A stretch of 64,000 nt of DNA, from NCBI RefSeq assembly GCF_019880585.1, contig NZ_JAINVV010000001.1:62001-126000 (forward strand), read 5' to 3'. Each line of letters begins with the position of its first letter. Position 1 is the first letter of the stretch. This document shows, piece by piece, positions 36,779 to 46,772 of the stretch. The stretch comes from Sphingomonas colocasiae (GTDB taxonomy: Bacteria; Pseudomonadota; Alphaproteobacteria; Sphingomonadales; Sphingomonadaceae). The notes beneath the pieces are model-generated. The model was not told where the DNA came from. It saw only the letters and a list, made by a program, of their open reading frames with translations, and ran no database searches. The translations under genes and the position numbers were made by a program.

Positions 36779-38380
36779 ATGGCGCGGCTGATCCTGCTCG
36801 TCCTGCTGCTGTTGCCGGGACCCGTGCTCGCGCGCGAAACCGTTTCGGCATCGTCGCCCTAAGGCCTGTCGGTCACGGTCTATCGCGATCCCGATCGCGC
36901 GGAGAGACCCTTGCCGACCACGCTATCCTCCGCGTCGCTGAACGGTTTCGCCATGATCAGCGAGACCCGCACCGTCGTCCTGCCCGCCGGACCATCGACG
37001 ATCCGTTTCGAGGGCGTGGCGGAAGGCATGGTCGCGGTCACCGCGATCGTCACCGGCCTGCCCGGCGGCGTGATCGAGAAGAACCGCAACGGCGATCTGC
37101 TCTCCCCGGCCGCGTTGATCGACGGCAGTCTGGGCAATCGGGTCGCGATCAGCCGCACCAATCCCGCGACTGGTCTGGCGACAACCGAGAACGCCATCGT
37201 CCGCACCCGCGCCGATGGCGGGCTTGTCTTGCAGACCAGCGAAGGGTTTGAGGCGGTGCGTTGCGCCGGCCTGCCGGAAAAACTGCTGTTCAACAGCGTG
37301 CCTGCCGGGCTTTCCGCCAAGCCTGTCTTCTCGATCGACACCAACAGTCCAAAGGGCGGCAGCTATCGCATCACCCTGACCTATCTGGCGACGGGGTTCG
37401 ATTGGCAGGCCAATTATCTGGCCACGCTGGAGAAGAATCCCGGTTCCGGCAGGCAGAAGCTCCGCCTGATCGCGTGGCTCACAATCGCCAATGACAATGG
37501 ACAGAGTTTTCCAGACGCCACGATGTTGGCGGTCGCCGGAACGATCAATGTCGAACGCGATTTCCGTTCCCTGTCAGATCCGCTCGAGGCAAGGCCGCTC
37601 CGGCTGACCTGCTATCCGCTGGGAAGCACGGCGCGTGCGACAATGGCGGAGCCGGTGCACTATCCTGCTCCACGCGTGCAAGCGGACGAGGATGGGGAAA
37701 TTATCGTCACAGCCAGCCGGGTGTCCGGCGTGGCGGCGCTCGCTTCCGCTGCGATCGCCATGAAGGCCCGCGAAGAGGCATTGGGCGATGTGAAGCTCTA
37801 CCGCGTCCCCGAAGCCGTCACGGTCGCGGCGCAATCGCTGAAGCAGGTGGCCTTTCTCGATCGGCCGAGGGTCGACGGGACACTTTTTCATCGCGGCGCA
37901 TGCAGGCCGGAAAGCCGCGATGGGAACGATGGCCGGTTCTCCCCGGTCGCGCTGTGGCTGCGAACGCGCAACGACGCGGCGCATGGGCTGGGCGTGGCGC
38001 TGCCGTCGGGAAAAGTGGCGGTTTTCGAACCGACTTCGGCTGGCGAGATGGTGCTGGGCGAGCAGTCGATCCGCGACCATGCTTCAGGCCAGATCGTGGA
38101 ACTCGCGCTGGCAAACTCCCGCAGCGTCTATCTGGTCTGCGGACCTGAAACCGAAGATAGGGGCGTGGCAGATGGTCAATGGCACATGCGCGATGCGCTG
38201 GTGAGCAACGCCAATAATCATGCGATCACGCTCGAGATCGACCTTGCCGATAGTGCCGTGTGGGCGGTGCGCAAGCCGTCAGGCCGGCATATGATCTCCG
38301 ACGGTCGGCATATCATGGCCATCACTGTGCCGGCGAACAGCAGCCGCCCGCTATATTGGGATATCCGCAATACCGAATAG
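36779..38380 (+). pseudogene. Second DUF4139-domain gene, interrupted by an in-frame TAA
   Basis: An ATG at 36779 encodes a good signal peptide (MARLILLVLLLLPGPVLA), then codon 28 is TAA (36860-36862). The frame stays open beyond it, and the bases after the stop encode GLSVTVYRDPDR, the normal start of a mature DUF4139 protein. The rest of the domain runs on to 38380 (about 489 residues from a TTG at 36911). A single change of CAA or GAA to TAA would explain this. Restart at the TTG would give a protein without a signal peptide, so the product is probably lost or misplaced. The paralogue upstream may compensate. A sequencing error or readthrough is also possible. Confidence 0.78.
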
Positions 38381-38607
38381 CGGGGAGAGACCGGATATGG
38401 CCGATACTCTTGGCAAGGGCCGCCCGAACTTCGTTGAGGATGGGGAGAACCGCGACTGAAGACGCGTCCCGGCGACAATATGATCGACTCTTTCGCCAGA
38501 ACCGGCCCGTCCGCAACCGGCCCGGTGGCAGCGATATCGCCGTCATCGCCCGTCATCGCTGTCGTCGCCGCCGTGGAAGTCGCGGCGCGACGGGCCGATC
38601 CCGATGA

Positions 38608-38919
38608 TTACAGATCCGCGCTCATCCGTCGCACCAGCCGTTCGGCCACCGATTTGCGGATGGGCATGCCCTTGCGCATCTTCAGCCAGGTGTTCACGCT
38701 GATGCCGAAGGTGGCCATCACGCATTCGGCGGTCTGCGCGCGCAGACGGGTGTTCATCTTTTCGATGAAGCTCGGATTGACGTAGCTGAGCCTGGGATTG
38801 TCGGTGTGGATCACATTGCCGCTGCCGGCATGCGGTGCCGGCTGCGTGCCGGCGGACTTCGCGAAGAGCGGTGGGCGAGGGCGATCCTCGGGGGTGGGTG
38901 TTCGAACTGCCAGGGTCAT
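38608..38919 (-). CDS. Small hypothetical protein with HTH-like C-terminus
   Basis: 103 residues. The C-terminal half (ECVMATFGISVNTWLKMRKGMPIRKSVAERLV, residues about 65-96, cited here as one region) looks like a helix-turn-helix unit, with an N-terminal low-complexity stretch. I do not recognise a named family. The ATG at 38919 is 8 bp from a GAGGAG ribosome-binding site, better than the GTG at 38928. The 227 bp between this gene and the DUF4139 gene show no feature. Confidence 0.6.
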   Translation of the reverse strand: MTLAVRTPTPEDRPRPPLFAKSAGTQPAPHAGSGNVIHTDNPRLSYVNPSFIEKMNTRLRAQTAECVMATFGISVNTWLKMRKGMPIRKSVAERLVRRMSADL

Positions 38920-39065
38920 CGACTTCACTCCTCAACTCGCGTTCTGGTCTCCGGCCCTCGCGCACGCGACATCGCTGTCGACGAAGCATGGGCCTCGTTC
39001 GGGCGGGGCGGTCCGTGGCGGCCGCCGGGCATATCGAGTCCGGTCCTTGCCGACCGGTTCTGCAA

Positions 39066-39389
39066 TTAGTGGGCGGACGCCGAAGACGGCGCGGGTTCCG
39101 GCCCATACATCTTGGTCAGATAGGCGATGATCTGTTCGCTTTCCGACTCGGTCAGCTGGGCGCCGTTCTGGATCATCCGTTCGACGATCACACGCCAGTC
39201 ATTGCCCGAAAGGCGCTGGACCGTCACCGTATTGAGCTCGTGACAGGTATGGCAGCGCTGGACGAACAGATCCTTGCCGGGGCCTTCCTTCGGATCCTGC
39301 GCCTTCAGTCCGGTCGAAATCGTCGCGGTCGCGATCCCCGCGATCAGGACGCCGGCCACAATGCCCTTACGCTTCACCGTCGACATCAC
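39066..39389 (-). CDS. Small monohaem cytochrome c
   Basis: 107 residues with a signal peptide/anchor (about 1-30) and one haem-binding CHTCH (Cys46, Cys49, His50). A downstream Met-containing helix (VIVERMIQNGAQLTESESEQI) may supply the sixth ligand. It would carry electrons in the periplasm. The partner dehydrogenase is not obvious, but the nearby beta-propeller genes or an unseen dehydrogenase are candidates. Confidence 0.88.
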   Translation of the reverse strand: MMSTVKRKGIVAGVLIAGIATATISTGLKAQDPKEGPGKDLFVQRCHTCHELNTVTVQRLSGNDWRVIVERMIQNGAQLTESESEQIIAYLTKMYGPEPAPSSASAH

Positions 39390-39468
39390 TCACTCCTGAA
39401 CGCTTATTGGTCTAAACGCTTTTCGGGCCCATCATGGTGTATCCGAGTTTAAGCGAAGTTGAACGGAA

Positions 39469-39951
39469 TCATGTGGTCTCGGCCGCCGGGCCGCGCGTGA
39501 TCACCCCCGACAGGATGACCGCGAGCAGCCCGGACAGCACGCCGGCGAGCAGCCCCGATCCCAGCACCAGCGCCGTCGGCGCCGTCGGGGGGAGGCCCGA
39601 GGCGAAAAAGGTGGTCATCCCGATGAAATAGCAGACGACGAGGCTGGCGAAGGGAACGAACTGGGCGAGCAGCGCCGCGAATACGATGACGAAAACGCCG
39701 AGCAACAGGGCGATATCGCCACCGAGCGCGGCGGCGCCGCCGCCGATGATCGATGCGCCGACGAAACCGAGCACCAGCCCCAGGATCGCGCAGACGAAGG
39801 TTGGCGCGGCGGTTCTGGCGCTCATGCCGCCGGCGACGAAGGCGATCCAGCCGATGAACATCGACCAGACCGGAATGCCGAGGCGAGCGCAGATCACGCT
39901 CGATACGGCGGCGACAAGGGCGGTGACGGCAAGTGCAAGCACGTTCTTCAT
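39469..39951 (-). CDS. DUF1097-family membrane protein
   Basis: 160 residues with five hydrophobic segments rich in Gly/Ala (GLVLGFVGASIIGGGAAALGG; FASLVVCYFIGMTTFFASG). It resembles the DUF1097/YcdZ family of inner-membrane proteins, whose function is unknown. It follows the TonB receptor gene on the same strand, separated by a strong stem-loop, and precedes the cytochrome c gene by 79 bp. Confidence 0.7.
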   Translation of the reverse strand: MKNVLALAVTALVAAVSSVICARLGIPVWSMFIGWIAFVAGGMSARTAAPTFVCAILGLVLGFVGASIIGGGAAALGGDIALLLGVFVIVFAALLAQFVPFASLVVCYFIGMTTFFASGLPPTAPTALVLGSGLLAGVLSGLLAVILSGVITRGPAAETT

Positions 39952-39985
39952 GATCGCTGGTTCCTGATCGATGATCCCGAAAACC

Positions 39986-40025
39986 GGGCCGCGGCGGGGG
40001 GAAAGGAAAACCGCCGCGGCCCCTG
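39986..40025 (-). terminator. Probable terminator after the TonB receptor gene
   Basis: A 12-bp perfect GC stem (GGGCCGCGGCGG at 39986-39997, CCGCCGCGGCCC at 40011-40022) with a short loop begins 9 bp after the receptor stop. On the minus strand it is followed by GGTTTTCGGG, a short T-run. Confidence 0.7.
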
Positions 40026-40031
40026 TACGGC

Positions 40032-43016
40032 TCAGAACTTCATGCGGAGGCCGACGTTGACGGTGCGGCCAAGCACGAAGCCGACGAAATTGTCGAAACC
40101 CTGAGCCGTATTCTCGAATGGCGGATAGGTATCGAACAGGTTCGAGACCTGGACATAGACGCTCGGTTCACCCGGCAGGCTGTCGCCGAACTTGTAGGTG
40201 AGGTTGAGATCGACGGTGGTGTAGGAACCGACCTTGTCGCCGCCGCCGTTCGGGATGCCGCCCGAGGATGTCACCGGATTGAGCGCGGTGCTGCCCCAGA
40301 AGGTGAAGCCACCCGTATAGTTGGCGAAGACCGACGCGGAGACCGGGCCGACATCGACGTTGAGATCGGCGCGCAGATCGGTCCGGATCGACGGGAAGGT
40401 GCCGTTGAAGCGGTTGCGATTGAGCACGCTGAACACCGGCTCGCCGGGAGCGGCCGTCTGGTCGAACTTGGTCTTGTAGGTGCCGGCGATGCCGCCGCGG
40501 ATCGAGCCCCAGTCGAAGCTGTGGCGATAATGGACATCGAAATCAATGCCTTCGACGTAGACGGTGTAAACATTGTAGTTGCGGAAATCGAGGCCGAAAT
40601 AGATCGGGCCGGAGCTGAGCGGCGAGCGCTGGCGGCGGCCGCCGCGATAAGCCTCGATCTCGGCCGGGGTCGCCCCGTTCGGATAGATCTTCAGCAGATC
40701 GTGGAACGCGTCCGAATTGATCACGATCGACAGCGGCGGCGATCCGCTCGTCCCCTCCAGCGTGGTGTGCCAATAGGTCAGGTTGGCGGTGAGGCCGGGC
40801 AGGAAGCGCGGGGCGAAGTCCGCGCCGATCGCCCAGGTCTTGCCCTCGGCCGGCTTCACGTCGGGATTGGCGCCATCGAGGCGCATGCCCGCGATCGTCG
40901 CGGTGCCGAGGATGCAGGTGGTCTGGCCGGGGGCGTTGCAGCCCGGGATCGCCCGCGCTTCCGGATATTTGTCGAGCGGCACGTTGAGCGTGCCGTTCTG
41001 CGGGCCAAAGAAGGTATCGACACTGCGGCCGTCGATGCCGCTCAGCACGTCCGGACCATAGGTCGAGAATTGCGGCGCCACGAACGAGGTCGCGTAGTTG
41101 GCGCGGATCTTCAGGCCTTCGACGACTTCCCAGGTGGCGGCGAATTTCGGATTCTTGATGCTGCCGAAATCGCTGTAATGATCGTAGCGGCCGGAGACGT
41201 TGACGTCGATGCGCCGGGCGAACGGCACCTCCATCTCCGGCGAGACGATCGGGATCAGCACTTCGGCATAAGCCGATTTGACGGTGCGCAGATAGCGGAA
41301 GGCGTTGAAGCTCGATCCGGTGCTGGAGGGGCCGGTATTGTTGGGCTCCACCACTTCGGTATCGATCTTGTACTTCGTCATGTCGGCGCCGAGCGCGACC
41401 TTCACTTCACCCGCCGGCAGTTCGAACAGCGAACCGTCGAGCTTCAGATTGTACTGCTGGATCACCTGGCGCGCCGCCTGGTAATTGCGGCTGTCGAGCA
41501 GGCGCTTGAGCACTTCGGGCGAGGTGCGGTTGGTGGCGCGCGGATTCCAGACGTCGACGGCATTGGCCGTCGTCAGCGGCACGTTGGTGACGAGCACGTT
41601 GGTATTGGGGATCGATGGCTGGGTGAGGTTGCCATTGGCGTTGGTGGTGCCGTTGAGCGCGAGCAACAGGCAGCTTTGGCAGAGCGAGCCGGTGATCGTG
41701 GTCTTGGCGGTGTTGACGCCGGCCATGACGAAGCCGCCGAGCCGCCATTTGTCGCTGAGCTTATATTCGGCGTTGAAATAGCCGTAGAAGGTTTCGCTGA
41801 CGCCCTTGGCGCGCGCGCCCTCCGGGAACAGTTCGTTGGCGTCGAAACGGATCGTGCCGCTTGTCGCATTGGTGCCGTCCGGCGCGACGAAGAAGGGATT
41901 GATCTGACCGCCGCGACCGCTGCCCGGGCCGAAGACCTGGGCGGTGATGAGCTGCGCGGCAGGGGTGGCGCCGGTGCTCGACGCGATCGTGACCGAGTTG
42001 CGCTGGATGTTCGAGCGGCTCGAGAAGACGAAGTCGGCGTTGAGCGACAGGCGATCGCCGACCTGCTGATCGAGCTTCACCATCACCGAATGACGGCGTT
42101 CCTGCGGGATAAGATCGGTATAGCTCGCCTGTTCGCATGGCGCATTGGCCTGGGCATTGGAAATGCCGGTCTTGTAAGGCGCCAGATAGATGAGCGAGCT
42201 GCCGGTGGGCTGGAAGCTGGCGGGCGAGCAGTTGAAATTGGCGAAGTTGGCGCCGCCGCGCGCGCGCTGATCGGGCAGGGTGAGCGGGCGATCCGCGCCG
42301 AGCAGATTGCCGCGATCGGTATAGCTGTAGAAGATCGCGCCGCCGCCGCTGTCCCAGCGATGGCCGAGTGCGATATTGGCGCTCCAGTTCTTGTAATCGT
42401 CGCCAAAGCCATATTGGGCATTGGCTTCCACCCCTTCGAAGCGGCGGCGGGTGATGAAGTTGAGCACGCCGGCGACGGCGTCCGAACCGTAGATCGACGA
42501 TGCGCCCTCGGCCAGCACCTCGACGCGTTCGATCGCATTGGTCGGGATGAAGTTGGGATCGGGCAGGTTGCGGATGATGCCGGTCAGCGGGAAGCGGTGG
42601 CCGTCGATCACGACCAGCGTGCTGGAGCTGTTCGAACCGCCCAGGCCGTGGATCTGCGGCACCGATGCGCCTGCGGAATCATTGGCGGCGAACCCGCCCT
42701 GGCCGGCCGCGTTGCCGCCCCAGATCGCGGGCACGGTCTTGAGCAATTGCTGGACGGTCTGAACCGCATTGTCCTCGATCGCGTCGCGGCCGACGCTGAT
42801 CAGGTTGGACCCGACCGCGGGTGCACCGCGAATGCTGGATCCGGTGACGATGATATCGGGTGCGCTGGCGCCGGTATCCGACTCTTCCGCGGCGTCCTGA
42901 GCGTCCGCCGCGGGAGCCGGCGTCTGCTGCGCCAGCGCGGGATAGGCCCAGCCCAGGGTGAGCGCGAGCAATCCGACGGATTTCAGATAATGTTTGCGAT
43001 GAATCTTGTAGGTCAT
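40032..43016 (-). CDS. TonB-dependent outer-membrane receptor
   Basis: 994 residues with a signal peptide (about 1-30, ending PALAQ), a TonB box/plug (about 55-175; IIVTGSSIRGAPAVGSN, RVEVLAEGASSIYGSDAVAG), and a barrel ending in NVGLRMKF. It has no STN domain, so it is a plain importer. The ATG at 43016 has a GGAGGGG ribosome-binding site; the frame extends further but not as coding sequence. It lies downstream of, and on the same strand as, the ThuA-cupin operon, 226 bp away, and probably takes up the compound that the adjacent sigma-54 island breaks down. Confidence 0.92.
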   Translation of the reverse strand: MTYKIHRKHYLKSVGLLALTLGWAYPALAQQTPAPAADAQDAAEESDTGASAPDIIVTGSSIRGAPAVGSNLISVGRDAIEDNAVQTVQQLLKTVPAIWGGNAAGQGGFAANDSAGASVPQIHGLGGSNSSSTLVVIDGHRFPLTGIIRNLPDPNFIPTNAIERVEVLAEGASSIYGSDAVAGVLNFITRRRFEGVEANAQYGFGDDYKNWSANIALGHRWDSGGGAIFYSYTDRGNLLGADRPLTLPDQRARGGANFANFNCSPASFQPTGSSLIYLAPYKTGISNAQANAPCEQASYTDLIPQERRHSVMVKLDQQVGDRLSLNADFVFSSRSNIQRNSVTIASSTGATPAAQLITAQVFGPGSGRGGQINPFFVAPDGTNATSGTIRFDANELFPEGARAKGVSETFYGYFNAEYKLSDKWRLGGFVMAGVNTAKTTITGSLCQSCLLLALNGTTNANGNLTQPSIPNTNVLVTNVPLTTANAVDVWNPRATNRTSPEVLKRLLDSRNYQAARQVIQQYNLKLDGSLFELPAGEVKVALGADMTKYKIDTEVVEPNNTGPSSTGSSFNAFRYLRTVKSAYAEVLIPIVSPEMEVPFARRIDVNVSGRYDHYSDFGSIKNPKFAATWEVVEGLKIRANYATSFVAPQFSTYGPDVLSGIDGRSVDTFFGPQNGTLNVPLDKYPEARAIPGCNAPGQTTCILGTATIAGMRLDGANPDVKPAEGKTWAIGADFAPRFLPGLTANLTYWHTTLEGTSGSPPLSIVINSDAFHDLLKIYPNGATPAEIEAYRGGRRQRSPLSSGPIYFGLDFRNYNVYTVYVEGIDFDVHYRHSFDWGSIRGGIAGTYKTKFDQTAAPGEPVFSVLNRNRFNGTFPSIRTDLRADLNVDVGPVSASVFANYTGGFTFWGSTALNPVTSSGGIPNGGGDKVGSYTTVDLNLTYKFGDSLPGEPSVYVQVSNLFDTYPPFENTAQGFDNFVGFVLGRTVNVGLRMKF

Positions 43017-43242
43017 GTCGTCCCCTCCATCTCGCTTTTTCTGTTTTCGCCGGAGCCGCCCCTCGATTTTTCTAGGCAAAGCTCCGCCCTCCGGCGGAAT
43101 CACGCCCCCGCCGGCAACGTTTTTTGATTGGCTACTTCAACTCAAACCCGGTGCTTCGACGGGCAGGATCAGGGCACGCCCTGACACGGTCTTCGTCGAG
43201 CCGTATCTATTGTCTGCGTCGAATGATGGCGCGAGAGCATCC

Positions 43243-44478
43243 TCATTCTCCTATCGCTACGCGGTCGGCCGAATTGAACGAGACGGCGAGCACGGCGTCC
43301 TCGGTGCCGATATTGCGGGCGTTGTGCAGCACGCCTTCCGGGATCACGACGGTGTCGCCGGCCTTCATCTCATATTCCTTGTCGCCCACGCGGTGCATGA
43401 TGTGGCCGCGCAGTACGTGCAGCACCTCGTCGCAATTGGGGTGCCAATGGACGGGATTCTGCTTGCCGGGCGAGATCGTCGCCTGGCCGACCGTCATCTT
43501 GCTCGAATTGCCGAGCGGGCGCGAAGCGAACCATTCCAGCTTGCCCCAGGGCTGCGCCTCCGGCTTCACGTCCGAATAGGGCAGGACGAGGATCTGCGGG
43601 GCGGGGGGCGGCGCCGCGCCCATGCGCGGTGCGGTGGGGATCGTCGAGGTCGCGCCCGTCTGGGGCACGTCCTGCCTGGCGGCCCAGAGGATCGCGTTCA
43701 GCAGGACGGTGCGGACCTGCGGATGATCGAGCGACGCCAGATAATGGCCGCCGGCGAAGCTGAAGGTGCGCCCGCCGCCCGGGCGCTCGACCGTCCAGGC
43801 GATGACGCGGTCCTTCGCGGGTTCCTCATAGACGGCGCCCGCCTTGCGGAACTGCACATGCGCGCGGCCGCTGAGCACCGGCGTCACCTTGCCGAAATCG
43901 ATCGCCGAATAATATTCGTCGAGATAATCGAAATTGCCGACGCCGCTGGTGACGGGATGCCCTTTGGCGACGACGCTGACGGGCGCCGCTTCCATCGCAT
44001 AGTCGCTTCCCGAGGCGCGGACGCCGCCGAGCAGATCGGCCAGCGGGGCCGCACTCGCCTTATCGGGCACGGTGAAGGCCTGGTGCATCGCGACGAAACC
44101 GACGCCGCGCGCGGCGAGCTTGGCCAACTGCGCCTGGACGGCGGGATCCTGCGCCGGATTGACGCTTTTGCCGTCGGCGCCAGCGACCGGGCCGAAATAG
44201 AGCAGGACGACGCTGGCATCGTCGATCTCCGCCAGGTTCTTCGGGAAACCGACCGGATAGGTCTTCACGACCGGCTTGAGTTTCGCGAAATCGGGCGAGG
44301 ATTTGATCAGCCGCTCCAGCTTGAGAACGCCGTCTGGAAAATCATGCTCCCCCGTCGCCATGCCCTGCTTCTTGCCGCCGATCAGCACGATCGTCGGCTG
44401 TGCAGCCAACGGTGTCGCGACCGCGGCGAGGGCGGCCGCGACCGACCAGCGGACGAGGCGGGAGCGCGGCGCCATCAT
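43243..44478 (-). CDS. Secreted ThuA-like domain fused to a cupin
   Basis: 411 residues with a signal peptide (about 1-27). A ThuA-like (trehalose utilisation, class I glutamine-amidotransferase-like) domain covers about 28-270 ([40 protein letters not shown]). A cupin covers about 320-405, with the metal motif [15 protein letters not shown] and [13 protein letters not shown]. ThuA and DUF1080 proteins often co-occur in carbohydrate clusters; the fusion to a cupin is unusual. Its start overlaps the PEP-hydrolase-family stop by 4 bp. It may act in the periplasm on a keto-sugar or glycoside, which is inference. Confidence 0.85.
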   Translation of the reverse strand: MMAPRSRLVRWSVAAALAAVATPLAAQPTIVLIGGKKQGMATGEHDFPDGVLKLERLIKSSPDFAKLKPVVKTYPVGFPKNLAEIDDASVVLLYFGPVAGADGKSVNPAQDPAVQAQLAKLAARGVGFVAMHQAFTVPDKASAAPLADLLGGVRASGSDYAMEAAPVSVVAKGHPVTSGVGNFDYLDEYYSAIDFGKVTPVLSGRAHVQFRKAGAVYEEPAKDRVIAWTVERPGGGRTFSFAGGHYLASLDHPQVRTVLLNAILWAARQDVPQTGATSTIPTAPRMGAAPPPAPQILVLPYSDVKPEAQPWGKLEWFASRPLGNSSKMTVGQATISPGKQNPVHWHPNCDEVLHVLRGHIMHRVGDKEYEMKAGDTVVIPEGVLHNARNIGTEDAVLAVSFNSADRVAIGE

Positions 44479-45314
44479 GATTTCCTCTGCAGCGGCAGGC
44501 TGGCGAATTTGCGCACCTGTTCGGTGATGGCGATCTCGGCGGGGAGGCGCTCCATCGAGGTCGCGCCGTAGAAGCCGTCGACATTGGGGCAGCGGCCGAG
44601 CACCACCTGAACATCCTCTGGCGAGGAGATCGGCCCGCCATGGCAGAGCACGATGACGTCAGACCGCTCGCTGCGCGACGCGTCGATGATCTCGTTGACG
44701 AGATTGGCGGCGGCGTCGAGGCTCATCGCGGTCTTGGCGCCGATTTGGCCCCCGGTGGTGAGGCCCATATGCGCGACGATGATGTCCGCGCCCGCGCGCG
44801 TCATCTGCTTCGCCTGTTCGGTGTCGAACACATAGGGCGTGGTCAGCAGATCCGCGGCATTGGCGGCGGCGATCAGATCGATCTCCTTGCTGTAGCTCAT
44901 GCCCGTTTCCTCAAGGCTGAGCCGGAAGGAACCGTCGATCAGGCCGACGGTGGGGAAATTCTGGACGCCGGCGAAGCCCATTTCCGTGATCTCGCGCAGG
45001 AAGCGATCGGTCAGCAGAAAGGGATCGGTGCCGTTGACGCCGGCGAGCACGGGCGTGTGCTCGACGATCGAGAGCACTTCCTTGCCCATGTCGAGCACGA
45101 TCTCGTTGGCGTTGCCATAGGCGAGCAGGCCGCTCAGCGATCCGCGCCCGGCCATGCGGAAACGGCCGGAATTGTAGATGATCAGCAGGTCCGCGCCGCC
45201 CTGTTCCGCGCATTTCGCGGAAATGCCGGTTCCGGCTCCGCTTCCGACGATCGGCATGCCCGCCGCGATCTTCTCACGAAACCGACCCAGAATTTCCTGA
45301 CGTTTCCAACGCAT
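44475..45314 (-). CDS. PEP_hydrolase-family TIM-barrel protein (Tm-1 C-terminal half)
   Basis: 279 residues. Family hallmarks are [60 protein letters not shown] and [14 protein letters not shown], spaced along a TIM barrel. Proteins of this family are annotated as phosphoenolpyruvate hydrolases, but the real reaction in most is untested. The tomato resistance protein Tm-1 carries this domain at its C-terminus and the neighbouring UPF0261 domain at its N-terminus. Here the two are separate adjacent genes. The ATG at 45314 has GGAGG 4 bp upstream. A third homologue is the sensor domain of the divergent sigma-54 activator. Confidence 0.88.
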   Translation of the reverse strand: MRWKRQEILGRFREKIAAGMPIVGSGAGTGISAKCAEQGGADLLIIYNSGRFRMAGRGSLSGLLAYGNANEIVLDMGKEVLSIVEHTPVLAGVNGTDPFLLTDRFLREITEMGFAGVQNFPTVGLIDGSFRLSLEETGMSYSKEIDLIAAANAADLLTTPYVFDTEQAKQMTRAGADIIVAHMGLTTGGQIGAKTAMSLDAAANLVNEIIDASRSERSDVIVLCHGGPISSPEDVQVVLGRCPNVDGFYGATSMERLPAEIAITEQVRKFASLPLQRKS

Positions 45315-45346
45315 AGAGCCTCCAACCAAAATGGGGTGGGCGATGT

Positions 45347-46567
45347 TCAGTGCATCACCTTGCGATATTCATCGACGATCGCCTGCGCGAATTCCGGATC
45401 GTTGATGTGATGGGGATAGCGGACGATCCGGCGCGTCGGCCCCTGGGCCACGGCGCTTTCGAGTTCCGCGAACAGGGCGGCATCGGCTTCCGGATCGTGG
45501 AAGGGGCCGCCGGGCTTGTCGATCGCTGACACGCCGCCTTCGGGGATCAGCAATGTGAAACCGGCATCGGGATGGGCATTGAGCTTGCGCGCGATCCAGC
45601 GCGCGCAGGCGATATTCTCCTCCACCGTCGTCCGCATCAGCGTGACGCTGCTGTTATGGACATAGAGGTTGCGATCGCGGAATTGCTGCGGGACGCTGTC
45701 GAGCGGGCCGAAATTGACCATGTCGAGCGCGCCGACCGACAACACGTAGGGCATGCGCCGTTCCAGCATAACGTCGAACCGGGCGGGGCCGCAGGCGAAG
45801 ACGCCGCCGACCACCTCGTCCGCGACTTCGGTGGTGGTGATGTCGAGCACGCCGTCGAGCATGTCGCTGCCCGCCAGTTCCTCCATCGCGCGGCCGCCGA
45901 CGCCGGTCGCGTGGAAGACGAGCGTGTCGTAGCCCATCGGTTCCAGGATCTCGCGGACGCTGGTGACGCAGGGCGTGGTGACGCCGAACATGGTGAGGCC
46001 CAGCGCCCGCTGGCCCTCGTCCTGCGCGGGCGCGAGGCGGGCCATGCCCGCGATCGCGGCCGCCGCGTTGCGATAGATCTGGCGCGAGACGCGGTTGAGC
46101 CCCGCGACGTCGACCACCGAGAACATCATCGTGATGTCGCTGGTGCCGATATAGCTGCTGGTGTCGCCGCTCGCGACCGTCGACACCATCAGCTTGGGAA
46201 AGCCGATCGGCAGGCCGCGCATGGCGGTCGCGATCATCGAGGTGCCGCCCGTGCCGCCCAGGCCGATCGCGCCCGAACAGCGACCGGAACGATAGGCGTC
46301 GATCATGAAGCTGCGCAGCGCCCGGCTCATCGCGGTGACCGCCGTGCCGCGATCGGTGTGGCCGAGCACGGCGCCGGCGCCCTCGGGATGGAAGGCGGCG
46401 ACGGTCGCGCGGTCGATGCCGGGCTGGGCGGTGGGCGGATTGAGCGTGCCGACGTCGATCAGCACGGCCTGGACGCCTTCGGCGCGCAACGCGTCCGCCA
46501 GGAAGTTCGCCTCGTCGAACTTGGTGTCCAATGTGGCGAACACATAGATCGGCGCCAGATTGCTCAT
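45347..46567 (-). CDS. Tm-1-like (UPF0261) ATP-binding domain protein
   Basis: 406 residues. It starts with [19 protein letters not shown] and has the family stretches [54 protein letters not shown] and [21 protein letters not shown]. In tomato Tm-1 this domain binds the tobamovirus replicase; the bacterial function is unknown. It heads a minus-strand operon with the PEP-hydrolase-family and ThuA-cupin genes. The start is either 46567 or 46576; I prefer 46567 for its spacing to GAGGGG. Expression probably depends on the sigma-54 promoter at 46631-46648. Confidence 0.88.
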   Translation of the reverse strand: MSNLAPIYVFATLDTKFDEANFLADALRAEGVQAVLIDVGTLNPPTAQPGIDRATVAAFHPEGAGAVLGHTDRGTAVTAMSRALRSFMIDAYRSGRCSGAIGLGGTGGTSMIATAMRGLPIGFPKLMVSTVASGDTSSYIGTSDITMMFSVVDVAGLNRVSRQIYRNAAAAIAGMARLAPAQDEGQRALGLTMFGVTTPCVTSVREILEPMGYDTLVFHATGVGGRAMEELAGSDMLDGVLDITTTEVADEVVGGVFACGPARFDVMLERRMPYVLSVGALDMVNFGPLDSVPQQFRDRNLYVHNSSVTLMRTTVEENIACARWIARKLNAHPDAGFTLLIPEGGVSAIDKPGGPFHDPEADAALFAELESAVAQGPTRRIVRYPHHINDPEFAQAIVDEYRKVMH

Positions 46568-46630
46568 TGCGTTCATCCCCTCCACCCATCTTTGCGGGTT
46601 CGATGCCTCTTTGCGGGCTCGGCCAATGCA

Positions 46631-46648
46631 ATGCACGGACCGTGCCAA
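46631..46648 (-). promoter_or_regulatory. Sigma-54 promoter of the Tm-1-like operon
   Basis: On the minus strand the site reads TTGGCACGGTCCGTGCAT. GG (46646-46645) and GC (46634-46633) are separated by exactly 10 bp, as in -24/-12 promoters. The 18 bp are identical to the promoter at 56263-56280. The transcript would start near 46621. Confidence 0.85.
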
Positions 46649-46701
46649 ATATCATGACGAACGCAGACAGCCGCGCCAGCCCGATTTTTCGCATCATCTG
46701 G

Positions 46702-46747
46702 TTGTCACTTTTGTTACCCTGTGACAACATGGTCGCCATAGGTAACA
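46702..46747. promoter_or_regulatory. Probable activator-binding site (UAS) between the divergent genes
   Basis: TTGTTACCCTGTGACAA (46711-46727) is an inverted repeat of 7-bp arms around CCT. Extra half-sites are TTGTCAC (46702) and GGTAACA (46741). It is about 65-80 bp upstream of the minus sigma-54 promoter and just before the activator's own start. Similar repeats precede the other three sigma-54 promoters. Confidence 0.7.
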
Positions 46748-46772
46748 AAAACCGGGGAGGAAAAGGCTGGCG

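Noticed and set aside
40521-43127. 868-residue plus-strand open frame
   Set aside because: Antisense to the second TonB receptor, which has signal peptide, plug and barrel; the plus frame has no domain.
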